A DNA stretch of 64,000 nucleotides. Origin: Planctomycetota bacterium. Lineage in GTDB: Bacteria > Planctomycetota > UBA8742 > UBA2392. The stretch lies in assembly GCA_016712285.1 (NCBI GenBank), contig JADJRK010000001.1, positions 2,728,001 through 2,792,000 on the forward strand. The letters run 5' to 3'. The notes beneath the pieces are model-generated. The model had not been told where the DNA came from and ran no database searches. It was given only the letters and a program-made list of their open reading frames with translations. The position numbers and the translations under genes were made by a program. Below are positions 16,668-25,783 of the stretch, piece by piece (positions within the stretch are counted from its first letter, which is position 1; every line of letters begins with the position of its first letter).

Positions 16668-16741
16668 AATGAACAATTAGAAATGAACAATGCGCAATTG
16701 GCATCCAACCCTTCTTCATTGCCGATTGCTCATTGTTCATT
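16668..16741. repeat. Long intergenic hairpin built from AATGAACAAT words
   Basis: The 22 bases at 16682-16703 pair with 16720-16741 with only two mismatches, around a 16-base loop. A further direct copy of the word AATGAACAAT stands at 16669-16678. It fills the entire space between the prkA-like gene and the membrane-protein gene on the same strand. Clearly AT-richer than its surroundings. Confidence 0.8.
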
Positions 16742-16745
16742 CCAA

Positions 16746-19019
16746 TCACCCCAGTCTCTTGTCGATGAAGTACAGGATGATCGGCTTGGCACACTCGTAG
16801 CAATAGCCATACGTGCGGTCCATGTTGTCGACCAGTGTCACCGTTGATGACCGCACGGACTCACCTTCGCCCGCAAGGTGCTTATCAAGTTGCTCGCGCG
16901 TCTTGCACTTTTCGAACTGGCGCTTGATCGCCTGCCAGTTCACCTTGTCGCGCATCTCGCGGTACAGGCTGCGATGCAGCTCTTTGAACACGTCCTGGTA
17001 CACGCCCTGCAGGTCGATGCCCAGTGGCTCGGCGCCGGGTGTGACCTTCTGGGTGCCGCTGGTCAGCGCGTTGGTCAGGCGTGACACCATCTTGAAGCGA
17101 AAGAATTCGCGTTCGGTGTCTTCGACACTCATCAGGGACTCGACGTTGCGCATCATGCTCTCGTCGGGTTCCAGGTCTTTGCCGGTCACTTCGCTTTTTA
17201 TCTTTTCCTTACGGTTGTAGGCCGTGACGTGGCGCAGGTAGTGGCGGATGCGCTTCTCAATGTCCGACGGGTCCACGTTGACAATGCTGTTCTCGATCTC
17301 GCTGGCAATGATCTCGTCGTAGCGCTGCCGCAGCACGGCCGTGAACGCGCGGAAATCGTGGTAACCGTCGTCGCGCTGGCGCGCCAAAAAGTCATAGTTC
17401 ACGGGCCCCTGGTCCACGACCTTGTCCAGCAGCTTGAACACCGCAAACGGCGTGATGCAGTCGCTGCCGTCTTCTTCGCAGATGTCGGCGAACACGTTCT
17501 GGAGAATGCGCGTGGGTATGCCGTCCATGCCCTCGTGCTGAAACTCGTTGCGCAGGCGTTTACGCACTTCGCGTTGCAGCGCCTGGCGCTCGCGGTTGTT
17601 CAGGAACGGCGGAAACTCGCCCGCATACAGCAGCGTCTTGGCCAGCGGGTTCAGCTTGGCAAGCACCTGCCGCGACTCCTCGGGGATATCGCTGGCGTTA
17701 GGCAGGTCTGACTTTTCCAGCCGCGACATCACCGCCCAGCTTGCCGCCAGCTCGGTCGCATGCGGCGCGATACGGTGGTAGCGCTTGGCCTGCTTGAGGC
17801 CGCGGTTGTAGATCTTTTCTTCGTCGTGGAAGTTCAGCAGGTAGGGCACGTCAATCTTGCGCATGCGGCTGCGAAGGGCCTTGGAAAGCGGGTCGCTGCG
17901 CAATGCCTGGTACTCGGCGAGATTGGTGGTGCCCAGCAGCATCACGTCGATGTCGCACCCGACTTCGCCAAAGTCCATCTTGTGCTCTTCGACGGCGGAA
18001 AGCAGGTGCTGAAGATAGTTGCTGGGTTTCTTGAAAATGTCCGAGTAATGCACCAGGCCGCGGTTGCCCCGCACATACTTGCCGTGGTAGCGCACCAGGT
18101 TCACGCTGCCAACCAGGTTGGCGATGAACTTATAGTTTTCGTCTATGGTGACCGGCGTGCTGGCGGTCTCGACGTTGCCCTCGGGCGGAATCTTGGCAAT
18201 GCCGACGCCGCCGCTTTCACTGAACTGGATGCGCCTGACCAGCACATGGTCCATGACGCGCAGCCAGTCGCCCTTGTAGCGCCGGAGCAAGAACTCATAA
18301 ATCTGGCGCGAGTTGAAATCCAAATCGCCTTCCAGCACTTTGTGCGGGATCGGGAAGCGGTCTTCAATCTTGTTCTGCCGGAACAGCTTCTCCAGCAGGT
18401 CGCGCCGCGCCTGGCGCGGGATCAGGAAAAGCGGGTGCTCTTTCATCTGGCTTGGCAGCACCGCCACCGGATTGTGCAGGCCGGCATGGTCCGGCTTGGT
18501 GTTGCCGCCGAAGCCCAGGCTGCCGCCCTCCGTGTTGTGGAAGTCCTTGCCGAAGCGCCAGGCAAAGCTGTATGTGGCGCCGTCGTCGGTGCCGGTGTAG
18601 GCCTCAAGGCCGCGGCCGATCAGGTCGATGATGCTGGTCTTTGCGGTGCCCACGGGCCCGTGCAGGATGAAGATGCGTTCTTTGCCTTCTTCGCGGGCGC
18701 CGGCGCGGATGTACTTGACCAGCCGGCTGATCGTGCGCTCAAGCCCGTAGATGGCGTTTTTGCCCTGGTGGAAGGGGTCATCAAACAGCTTGTAGCGCCG
18801 CACCTGCTCGCCCGAGTCTTCAAAGGTGTCAGACCCGAAGTACTGGATCATGTCGAACGTGAGCTGATAGGTCGTGCGCGTGTGGCGGTAAGGCTCGGCG
18901 CAGACCATGTCGAGATACTCGAAATAGCTGCCTTCCCAGGCGACGTCCTTGAAAGACTCGCGGTTGCGCTCGACGATGAAGTCGGCAACCGACGCTTCAT
19001 TGATCTTGGGCCGTTCCAT
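16746..19019 (-). CDS. prkA: PrkA-family AAA/serine kinase-like protein
   Basis: A 757-residue cytoplasmic AAA protein of the PrkA/YeaG family, implicated elsewhere in stress and sporulation signalling. I start at 19019 (MERPKINEASVADFI) because AGGAG lies just upstream. Early blocks WEGSYFEYLDMVCAEP, YFGSDTFEDSGEQVRRYKLF and FHQGKNAIYGLE are typical. The P-loop reads GPVGTAKTS, where the family normally has GPVGGGKSS. Later YVRGNRGLVHYSDIFKKP and the PrkA C-terminal domain (FAVFKLLDKVVDQGPVNYDF) are present. About 110 residues longer than E. coli YeaG, mostly in the middle and C-terminal parts. The partners YeaH/YhbH and SpoVR, often adjacent, are not in the window. Confidence 0.92.
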   Translation of the reverse strand: MERPKINEASVADFIVERNRESFKDVAWEGSYFEYLDMVCAEPYRHTRTTYQLTFDMIQYFGSDTFEDSGEQVRRYKLFDDPFHQGKNAIYGLERTISRLVKYIRAGAREEGKERIFILHGPVGTAKTSIIDLIGRGLEAYTGTDDGATYSFAWRFGKDFHNTEGGSLGFGGNTKPDHAGLHNPVAVLPSQMKEHPLFLIPRQARRDLLEKLFRQNKIEDRFPIPHKVLEGDLDFNSRQIYEFLLRRYKGDWLRVMDHVLVRRIQFSESGGVGIAKIPPEGNVETASTPVTIDENYKFIANLVGSVNLVRYHGKYVRGNRGLVHYSDIFKKPSNYLQHLLSAVEEHKMDFGEVGCDIDVMLLGTTNLAEYQALRSDPLSKALRSRMRKIDVPYLLNFHDEEKIYNRGLKQAKRYHRIAPHATELAASWAVMSRLEKSDLPNASDIPEESRQVLAKLNPLAKTLLYAGEFPPFLNNRERQALQREVRKRLRNEFQHEGMDGIPTRILQNVFADICEEDGSDCITPFAVFKLLDKVVDQGPVNYDFLARQRDDGYHDFRAFTAVLRQRYDEIIASEIENSIVNVDPSDIEKRIRHYLRHVTAYNRKEKIKSEVTGKDLEPDESMMRNVESLMSVEDTEREFFRFKMVSRLTNALTSGTQKVTPGAEPLGIDLQGVYQDVFKELHRSLYREMRDKVNWQAIKRQFEKCKTREQLDKHLAGEGESVRSSTVTLVDNMDRTYGYCYECAKPIILYFIDKRLG

Positions 19020-19105
19020 GGCTCTCCTGGTGGGCGTTGCCCTTGGGCCATGATCGGAGACTTGGGGCAATCCGTCAAACCCCGGCATGCCGCTGCCGGG
19101 GCTGA

Positions 19106-21874
19106 TCAGGTCTTCGGCTTCTTTTCGTCCTCAGTTGCAGCCTCAGGCGACGGGACATCCTGCGTTGGCGCGGCTGCCGGCTTCTCGTCCGGGACCGCCT
19201 GCTCACGCGTGATCTGGCGCGTTGCGAGTGTCTTGGCCAGCTTCTCGGCATCACTGAGGCTTTCGTCGGCCTGCGCTTCTGCCTTGCGCTCGGCTGCAAC
19301 GGCATGGGCGCTGTCGCCTTCGCTTTCCGCCTGGTCTTTGGCGAGCTCGACGTCGCGCTTGGCAATCGTCTCGGCCCGGTCACGCTCCTCGACAGACATG
19401 GAGGCGAGCACCAGCTCTTCGTCGGTGAGTTCGCCTCGGCCACGGCGCACATAGCGCAGGACGCGCGCGCGCTTTTTGCGTGCTTCCTGTTCGCGCTCTT
19501 TGGGGTCGTCGGAGCCAGCCTTGTAGCTGACCACGCGCTGCGGCCACGGAATCTCGATCCCCAGTTCGTCAAATTTCAACTTCACGCGGCGCAGATACTC
19601 GCGCGATGCGCCCCACTGCTCGCCGGCGCGGGTCTTGAGCAGCACCCGGATCACCACCGCGCTGTCGCCCAGCTGCACCACGCCCATGACGACGTGTTCA
19701 AGCACCTTCTTCTCCCACGCGGCGTCTTCGCGCATCTCCCGCGCGACTACATCCAGCACGCCGGTGATGTCGTCGGTGTTCTCTTCATAGGCCACGCCGA
19801 CATCCACAATCGTGCGCGACCACAGCTTGGTCTGGTTGGTGGTCAGGCTGATCTGGCCGTTCGGAATCACGTGCACGTCGCCATTGAGGCTGCGCACGAC
19901 GGTCGTTCGCAGGTTGAGGTTTTCGACTGTGCCGGTCTTGCCGTTGATCTCGACGACGTCGCCGATGCTGTACTGGCCTTCCAGCAGGATGAAGAACCCG
20001 GCAAAGAAATCTTTGACCAGGCTCTGCGCGCCAAAGCCCACGGCCAGCGAGACGCCGCCCGCGGCCACCAGCAGCGGCCCGTAGTTCACGTCGAACTGCG
20101 CCACCGCAAACATGATTGCCGTGATGTAGACGACGAGGCGGGCCGTGGTCATGAACACCAGCAGCAACGTGCGGGTGCGCTGCTGCTCATCGGCACTAAA
20201 CTGGTCTTTCTTGTCCGCCCGCCGCACCACACGCTCGATCAGCGGTGTGCCGATCCAGCCGATCAGCTTGACCAGCAGCCACGCAATCGCGAACACCACC
20301 AGCACCATCAACGCGCGCAGGCCGAATGTCTCTCCGATCGACGCGTAGTATTCCGACCTCACAGCGGGCAGCAGGTCGCCTTCCAGTTCGCGGATGCGCT
20401 CGTTCAGGCGCTCTGCGCGCTTGTCCAGTATCTCTACCTGGGTATTGGCATTGCGCGTGTCGCGCTTGGCGGCACTGAGGCGCTCACTCTCGGCTTCCAG
20501 TTGCTGCTCGACCACGAACATCAGGATGGCCGGCGCATACAGTGCCGCTTCGGTCTCGATGCGCCGCCGCTCTTCCGCCGTCGCGCCTTCCGGCACGCGG
20601 TACCTCGACTCCAGCTCGGCCAGGCGTGCCGCCGTCTTTTCGACAATCAGCGCCACTTCTCGTTCCGCGCCCAGCTTCTGTTCGGCGTTTCTGACCAGGC
20701 GGGTGCGTTCGCCGGACAGCGCTTCCACCTGCGCGCGGTAGTCCACAATGTCTCTCTCAATTTCATCGATCCGCTTGCCGAGCTTCTGGTAGTCCGCCAG
20801 TTCCCCTTCAACCGCGGCTTCTGGTTCGGGCTCGCTTGCCTTGGCCTTGGATCCTTCGGCGCTGATGACCTCCTTCAGCCGCTCCGCATCCTGTTCCAGG
20901 CGATCTTTGAAGTCTTCGCGGGTGTCAATCTCGTCCTGCACTGCCCGCAGGCGCCCTTCCAGGTCGGAAATGCGCAGCTTCTGCGTGGAGCGATTTGCCC
21001 CGCTGCGGCGATCGACGCGCACCTTGATGTCGTCGGCAAGCCTGCTCACTTCGGCGGTCGGCCGTGGCAGTCCGCCCAGGTCCATGGTCTCTGCGGGTGA
21101 GCCGGCAAACTTGCCCCACAGCTCTTCGTTCGCAGTGCGCAGCGCACGAAGGCCCTCTGCGGCACGCGCTTCGTACAGCACGTAGGCTACAAACACATGC
21201 TTGTCGATCTGGTCGTATTCGTCGATCGCAAGCTTCAGGCGCTGGTCGGCCCAGCGCAGTTCGTACTCGATCTTTTCAAGATCAGACAAGCGCTCAAACA
21301 CCCGGCTTGACTGGACATCCTGTGCCTCGGCCTGCTGCGCGAGCTTCACGATGCGTGCGAGTTCTTCTTCTGCTTCGCGAATCGCGCGGGCGTGGCTGCC
21401 CTCGACCTGCTTTTCCTCAAGCTTCGGCTCGGCAACGAGGTCGCGCAGCACACGCTCACCCAACGACACCAGCCGGTCGTACTCGCGGCGGGCGTCGAGT
21501 TGCTCCTGGGTGGGTCCCGCCTCAGCCTGGAGCAGCGCTTCCTGAAGCATTTCGACTGTCTTGGCCAGCCCTGCCACCATGCCCTTGAGGCGAGAGACTT
21601 CGCCGTCGCGGCGCGCTTTCTCTTCCGGGGCAAGTCCTTCCTCGGCGGCGGCGGTTTCCGCCTGTGCCAACTGCTCGCCCGTTGCAACCTGCGACCTGCG
21701 CGTGCTTTCAAGGTGGGCCTTGATTGCCGGCACATGCTCCGTGACGTAGGGCGGAGTCGGCAATGCCGGCAGCGGGTCAGAGGTTTCCGTCTTTGCCGGC
21801 TGCAACGTTTCCTGCGCGCGCAGCGCCACGGGCAACACGAACAGCAGCAGGCAGAGCAGCAGTCGATGTTTCAT
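19106..21874 (-). CDS. Large MscS-family mechanosensitive channel protein
   Basis: A 922-residue membrane protein of the large (MscK/KefA-like) MscS type. A signal peptide (MKHRLLLCLLLFVLPVALRA) leads into about 450 residues of periplasmic coiled coil. Membrane helices follow from about residue 520. The pore helix and MscS beta domain are clear: YGPLLVAAGGVSLAVGFGAQ, then SLVKDFFAGFFILLEGQYSIGD, RTTVVRSLNGDVHVIPNGQI. The cytoplasmic C-terminal extension (about 150 residues) is charged and rich in Glu, Ala and Lys. The channel should open on membrane tension to release solutes. It follows ptsI by 24 bases on the same strand, so the two are probably cotranscribed. Confidence 0.93.
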   Translation of the reverse strand: MKHRLLLCLLLFVLPVALRAQETLQPAKTETSDPLPALPTPPYVTEHVPAIKAHLESTRRSQVATGEQLAQAETAAAEEGLAPEEKARRDGEVSRLKGMVAGLAKTVEMLQEALLQAEAGPTQEQLDARREYDRLVSLGERVLRDLVAEPKLEEKQVEGSHARAIREAEEELARIVKLAQQAEAQDVQSSRVFERLSDLEKIEYELRWADQRLKLAIDEYDQIDKHVFVAYVLYEARAAEGLRALRTANEELWGKFAGSPAETMDLGGLPRPTAEVSRLADDIKVRVDRRSGANRSTQKLRISDLEGRLRAVQDEIDTREDFKDRLEQDAERLKEVISAEGSKAKASEPEPEAAVEGELADYQKLGKRIDEIERDIVDYRAQVEALSGERTRLVRNAEQKLGAEREVALIVEKTAARLAELESRYRVPEGATAEERRRIETEAALYAPAILMFVVEQQLEAESERLSAAKRDTRNANTQVEILDKRAERLNERIRELEGDLLPAVRSEYYASIGETFGLRALMVLVVFAIAWLLVKLIGWIGTPLIERVVRRADKKDQFSADEQQRTRTLLLVFMTTARLVVYITAIMFAVAQFDVNYGPLLVAAGGVSLAVGFGAQSLVKDFFAGFFILLEGQYSIGDVVEINGKTGTVENLNLRTTVVRSLNGDVHVIPNGQISLTTNQTKLWSRTIVDVGVAYEENTDDITGVLDVVAREMREDAAWEKKVLEHVVMGVVQLGDSAVVIRVLLKTRAGEQWGASREYLRRVKLKFDELGIEIPWPQRVVSYKAGSDDPKEREQEARKKRARVLRYVRRGRGELTDEELVLASMSVEERDRAETIAKRDVELAKDQAESEGDSAHAVAAERKAEAQADESLSDAEKLAKTLATRQITREQAVPDEKPAAAPTQDVPSPEAATEDEKKPKT

Positions 21875-21898
21875 TCTTTCCGCCTCGATTCCCGTGCT

Positions 21899-23650
21899 TC
21901 AGTACCCGAACTCTTCACTGGGCAGAAGTCGCTCGGCCTCGACGTCGAGGATCGCAGCGATTTCATCGGCGCTGGTCATCGACAGGGCCTTGGTGGCCAG
22001 CGCGACAGCCTCGCTGGTCTTGACGCGTGACAGCAGAGTGCGCAGTTCCGGCAGCGCCGTTGGACCAACGCTGAAATCGCGCAATCCCATCCCAAGAAGC
22101 AACACGGCGTAGCGCGCTTCGCCCGCCATTTCGCCGCACACGCTTACGGGCTTGCCGGCGTCGGTGCAGGTCGTGATGACGTGGTGGATCAGCTTCAGCA
22201 CCGCGGGATTGGTGTGCTTGAACAACCCGGCGACGTACTGGTTGTTGCGGTCCACAGCCAGCGTGTACTGCACCAGGTCGTTTGTGCCGATACTGAAGAA
22301 ATCGCACTCGCCCAGGAAGTGCTCCACGATCAATGCCGCGCTTGGCACCTCGACCATCATGCCTACCGGCACGTCGGCGCGATGCTCAAGGCCCTCGCGC
22401 TTGAGGTCGGCGATCGTGTTCTGGATGATGGCGCGCCCGGCCCGATACTCTTCCACGCTGCCGACCATGGGCAGCATCAGGCGCGTCGGCCCCATCGTTG
22501 CGGCGCGCAGTGCCGCGCGCACCTGCGTGATCAGCAGGCTGGGCTCGCGCAGGCTCAAGCGTATGCTGCGGCAGCCGAGAAACGGGTTCTCTTCCCGGTC
22601 CAGCCCAACCTCGGCGGCAAACTTGTCGGCCCCGAAGTCCATGGTGCGCAGGGTCAGCGGCCGCCCCTCAAGCGCCGCATGGGCGCGCCGGTACACCTCC
22701 AGGTGCTGCTCTTCGGTGGGGTGCGCCCCGTACTGCCCGTAAATGAACTCGGTGCGGAACAGGCCCACGCCGTCGGCGCCAAGCTTCAGGGCAAGCTCAA
22801 TCTCGTTGTCCCACTCGATGTTTGCGTACAGGCGAACCGCCACTTCGTCGGCGGTCGTGCGGCTTGCCTTGGCGGCTGCGTCGGCCAGTCGCTTCTCGCG
22901 GTCGATGAAACCCTGGCCGCGGGCCTCATACTTGGCGCGGGTGGCGTCGTCGGGGTTGACGATCACGCGCCCCGACTTGCCGTCAACAATCACCACGTCG
23001 CCGCCGCTGACGTCGCTGGTGATCGTTCCCAGCCCAACGACGGCCGGAATTCCGAGCGCGTTGGCAAGAATGGCTGTGTGGCTGGTGGCGCCGCCAACGT
23101 CCGTCACGAATCCGGCGACCATCGCCTTGTTCAGCGTGGCGGTCTGGCTTGGTGTCAGGTCGTGGGCGACGACGACGACTTTGCGGTCAAGGGCGGCCAG
23201 GTCGTGGGCGCGTTGGCCCAGCAGGTTGCGCAGCAGGCGTTTCTGGATGTCGTAGAAATCGTTGACGCGCTGCAGGAAGTACGCGTCGTTGATCTCTTTC
23301 ATTGGCTTGATGATCTTCTTGAACACGCGCGAGACGGCGTATTCGGGCGTGTAGCGCTTGGCCTTGATCTTTTCGGGGATTTCGCGGGTGATCAGCGGGT
23401 CGTTCAGCATCTGCAAGTGGGCGTTGAAAATCAGCCCGACTTCTTCTTTGACGATCGAGTGAATGCTGTCGCGGATCTCGGCGATTTCTTCGATGGCCTT
23501 GGTGCGCGCGAGTTCAAAGCGCTTGAGCTCGGTGTCGACTTCATCTTTGCGTATGAAGCGGCGCGGGATACGGAACGATTCCGAATCCAGCACCAACGCA
23601 GGCGCGATCGCCACGCCCGGAGAAACCGGGATGCCGCTCTTGATTTCCAT
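21899..23650 (-). CDS. ptsI: Phosphoenolpyruvate-protein phosphotransferase (PTS enzyme I)
   Basis: Transfers phosphate from PEP to HPr. The 583-residue protein shows the full enzyme I layout: N-terminal HPr-binding domain, the phospho-histidine site GGATSHTAILANALGIPAVVG (His about 191), and the PEP-binding barrel with LFRTEFIYGQ, RTMDFGADKF, NPFLGCRSIRLSL, PVGMMVEVPSAAL, FFSIGTNDLVQYTLAVDR and the catalytic Cys in SVCGEMAGE. Length is normal for EI; no GAF domain, so it is not the PtsP form. HPr and EIIA genes are not in the window. A possible promoter lies about 120 bases upstream. Confidence 0.96.
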   Translation of the reverse strand: MEIKSGIPVSPGVAIAPALVLDSESFRIPRRFIRKDEVDTELKRFELARTKAIEEIAEIRDSIHSIVKEEVGLIFNAHLQMLNDPLITREIPEKIKAKRYTPEYAVSRVFKKIIKPMKEINDAYFLQRVNDFYDIQKRLLRNLLGQRAHDLAALDRKVVVVAHDLTPSQTATLNKAMVAGFVTDVGGATSHTAILANALGIPAVVGLGTITSDVSGGDVVIVDGKSGRVIVNPDDATRAKYEARGQGFIDREKRLADAAAKASRTTADEVAVRLYANIEWDNEIELALKLGADGVGLFRTEFIYGQYGAHPTEEQHLEVYRRAHAALEGRPLTLRTMDFGADKFAAEVGLDREENPFLGCRSIRLSLREPSLLITQVRAALRAATMGPTRLMLPMVGSVEEYRAGRAIIQNTIADLKREGLEHRADVPVGMMVEVPSAALIVEHFLGECDFFSIGTNDLVQYTLAVDRNNQYVAGLFKHTNPAVLKLIHHVITTCTDAGKPVSVCGEMAGEARYAVLLLGMGLRDFSVGPTALPELRTLLSRVKTSEAVALATKALSMTSADEIAAILDVEAERLLPSEEFGY

Positions 23651-23772
23651 CTCTACCCCACCGCACCAACAGGGAAGCCGGTCAGGCGCTCAATCGCCCG
23701 CGGTTAGCTTCCGGTACGGATCAAGGGTTGCGTTCGAAATCCGGGCCGAACGCGGGCCCGTGAGGCGGCAGG

Positions 23773-23800
23773 TTTATAGCAAGCAGCGGCGACGCTTGTC
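23773..23800 (-). promoter_or_regulatory. Possible sigma70-type promoter for ptsI
   Basis: On the minus strand TATAAA (23778-23773), preceded by TGC as an extended -10, stands 16 bases after GACAAG (23800-23795). It lies in the 191-base space upstream of ptsI. Weak -35, hence low confidence. Confidence 0.3.
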
Positions 23801-23841
23801 CCCCCGGCAATGTGGAAAACTTTGTAATGCGCCGGGCAGGC

Positions 23842-25122
23842 TCAAGACGCCTGTTCCGACAGCTTGCTTGCCGCCTTGCGCACAAGCTCGGCGCCTTCGG
23901 GCGGGCCCTGCTTTCTGACCTCCGCTTCCGTTTCAGCCAGCAGCGCGGCAACGTCGCCCGGGCGGCTGGCGCGTGCGAAACCGAGATAGCGCGTCGGCGT
24001 GAGAAACTTGTTGTACCACTGCGCGATGCGCACCAGGCCGTCGCGCAGCCTTGCAAGCCGGTTGGCCGGCGTTACGCCAAAGCCGTCACTTTCCTTGTCT
24101 ACCTCAGACAGGTCGTAGCCGTGCTGCGCCGCGTACTTGGCTTTCATCTCGGCGACCAGCGAGCGGTGGGCATCCCCGGCGCGCACGTAGCGCTTCACCT
24201 GCGATGTACAGTAGCCGCAGGCGGCCAGCGTCTGCCGCTCGGCGATTTCGATGCGCGAGCCGCAGCCGTGGCACAGCGCGGCAATTGCGCCCCACTCCAG
24301 CGGCGACTTGTCGAACAGCCGCACGCAGTAACACCCGGGGCAGGTCATTTTGTCTACGCCGACGGCTTGCGGCGAGAACAGGCCGCACAGCGGGCACTCC
24401 CAGTCGAAGTAGACGCTGTAGTCCTGGCTGGTGATGTGTTCTGCGCTGACGTTCTTCGCGCCATAGATCGCCTGCAACAGCGGCAGGTGCAACTCGGGCG
24501 AGACCATTCGCAGATAGGCCCCGACCATCTGCGCCGCCTGCAAGCGCAGCCGGGCCTCAACGGACAGGCCCTCCGGGTCGGGCGGTGAGCCAAGCTCGTA
24601 GCGGGCTGTCAGCATGCGGCGCAGCACGTTGAGCATCTTCTCGAACGCGGGCAGCGGGTTCTCGTTTGCGCCGAATCCGATTGCCGCGGTCGCCCGGTTC
24701 AGCTCGTCGTAAAGGTCACGGATGCGCCCGGGCAGGCGATGGTGCAGCAGATCAAAGCCCATCCAGCGCTGGTAGGCGGCCCGGGTCTTAGGGTCCTCAA
24801 GTGCGTGCGGCGGAAACATCCATGACGAGTTCGTCAGCACGAACTCGGCTTGCTCGGCGGCGATGGCGTTGGCTTGCGCCGGGGACTCGCGCAGCAGGCT
24901 GACGGCGCGTTCAAGCTCAGCGCTGTGATGGTTCCAGCGCGCGACGTAGCCTTCGGGATCGAGCATTGCGCTGCGCTGGAACTCGGCAAACCCCGGCGAG
25001 TCGTTCCAGCTTGTGAAATTGAACCCGGCGGTCGCTCCGCAACTGTCGCAACGCATCCAGGCTTCGCGGCCGTCCACCGGCGCGCCGCAGCGGTCACAAC
25101 GCAGATGGATCACGTGGGCCAT
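23842..25122 (-). CDS. Multi-zinc-ribbon protein of unknown function
   Basis: I do not recognise a named family. The 426-residue protein has three CxxC pairs or ribbons. The N-terminal one reads CDRCGAPVDGREAWMRCDSCG. A central one reads CPLCGLFSPQAV...MTCPGCYCVRLF. A third reads CHGCGSRIEIAERQTLAACGYC. This is the look of tandem zinc ribbons. Between them lies a mainly helical region of about 190 residues. No membrane segments or signal peptide are seen. The gene follows the YkgJ-type gene by six bases on the same strand, so two Cys-rich metal-binding proteins are probably made together. A nucleic-acid or metal-handling role would be a guess. Confidence 0.82.
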   Translation of the reverse strand: MAHVIHLRCDRCGAPVDGREAWMRCDSCGATAGFNFTSWNDSPGFAEFQRSAMLDPEGYVARWNHHSAELERAVSLLRESPAQANAIAAEQAEFVLTNSSWMFPPHALEDPKTRAAYQRWMGFDLLHHRLPGRIRDLYDELNRATAAIGFGANENPLPAFEKMLNVLRRMLTARYELGSPPDPEGLSVEARLRLQAAQMVGAYLRMVSPELHLPLLQAIYGAKNVSAEHITSQDYSVYFDWECPLCGLFSPQAVGVDKMTCPGCYCVRLFDKSPLEWGAIAALCHGCGSRIEIAERQTLAACGYCTSQVKRYVRAGDAHRSLVAEMKAKYAAQHGYDLSEVDKESDGFGVTPANRLARLRDGLVRIAQWYNKFLTPTRYLGFARASRPGDVAALLAETEAEVRKQGPPEGAELVRKAASKLSEQAS

Positions 25123-25128
25123 GTGGGC

Positions 25129-25740
25129 TCAGGGCAGAAACTTCGTGGCATCCTCGACAATGGCGCGCGCGATGCACCATGGTTTGTCATCGCGCCCACC
25201 GCCTGATTCATTCCAGTCGGCTTGCAGTTGTTGCTGCGCGCGATACAGCGCGGTCTGATTGCTCACTAGCTGCGCATCCTCGATTGCTTCGCCGGGCTTG
25301 AAGTTGAGTTCGCACGCCATCACGTTCTGCGGCTTGTCGGGGTTGAAGATCGGCACACCGAACTTGCGGCACATGATCGGTCGCGCCTCATACATGCCGC
25401 ACGCGCCGTCGGTCGTCAGCGCCGGGCAGGGGTTGCCGCCGCCACTGAGGCTGTCTCCCCACTGCTCATTGCCGCTGAACAGCCATTCACGCTTTCGCAC
25501 GTTCTCCCGGGCGCGGGATTGCAGCAGGTCGCGATCAGCCGGCGGCAACTGTGCCACGTGGGCGGCAATGCGGGCCGCTTCCACCTCAGTGATCTGGAAG
25601 ATTTGGCTGCAACAGGAACTGCACCCGGCTGCGCAGAGGATGCGCGCGCCATGGACAGAGCGACCGCGCTCGAACTCAGCATCGGCCCGCGCACAGACGG
25701 CCTCAAGCTGGCGAATCAGCGGATGCGTTTGTTCGGTCAC
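25129..25740 (-). CDS. YkgJ-family cysteine-cluster protein
   Basis: A 203-residue cytoplasmic protein of the YkgJ (CxxCxxxxC-type, UPF0153) family, thought to bind zinc or an iron-sulfur cluster. Cys pattern: CAAGCSSCCSQIF near residues 36-46, then NPCPAL, GACGMYEARPIMCRKFG, and later single Cys residues, matching the family. The first codon is GTG at 25740 (GTGACCGAACAAACG); no good Shine-Dalgarno precedes it. It is divergent from the thioesterase gene (43-base gap) and followed after six bases by the zinc-ribbon gene. Exact role is unknown for the whole family. Confidence 0.88.
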   Translation of the reverse strand: MTEQTHPLIRQLEAVCARADAEFERGRSVHGARILCAAGCSSCCSQIFQITEVEAARIAAHVAQLPPADRDLLQSRARENVRKREWLFSGNEQWGDSLSGGGNPCPALTTDGACGMYEARPIMCRKFGVPIFNPDKPQNVMACELNFKPGEAIEDAQLVSNQTALYRAQQQLQADWNESGGGRDDKPWCIARAIVEDATKFLP

Positions 25741-25783
25741 GACGCTATCTTCTTCTGCGGCGCGTCAGGCGCAAGGAGAACCT

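Noticed and set aside
14876..16672. Plus-strand ORF of 598 codons across the TPR and membrane-protein genes
   Set aside because: Gln/His/Arg-rich antisense translation; the minus-strand genes have clear domains and coupled starts.
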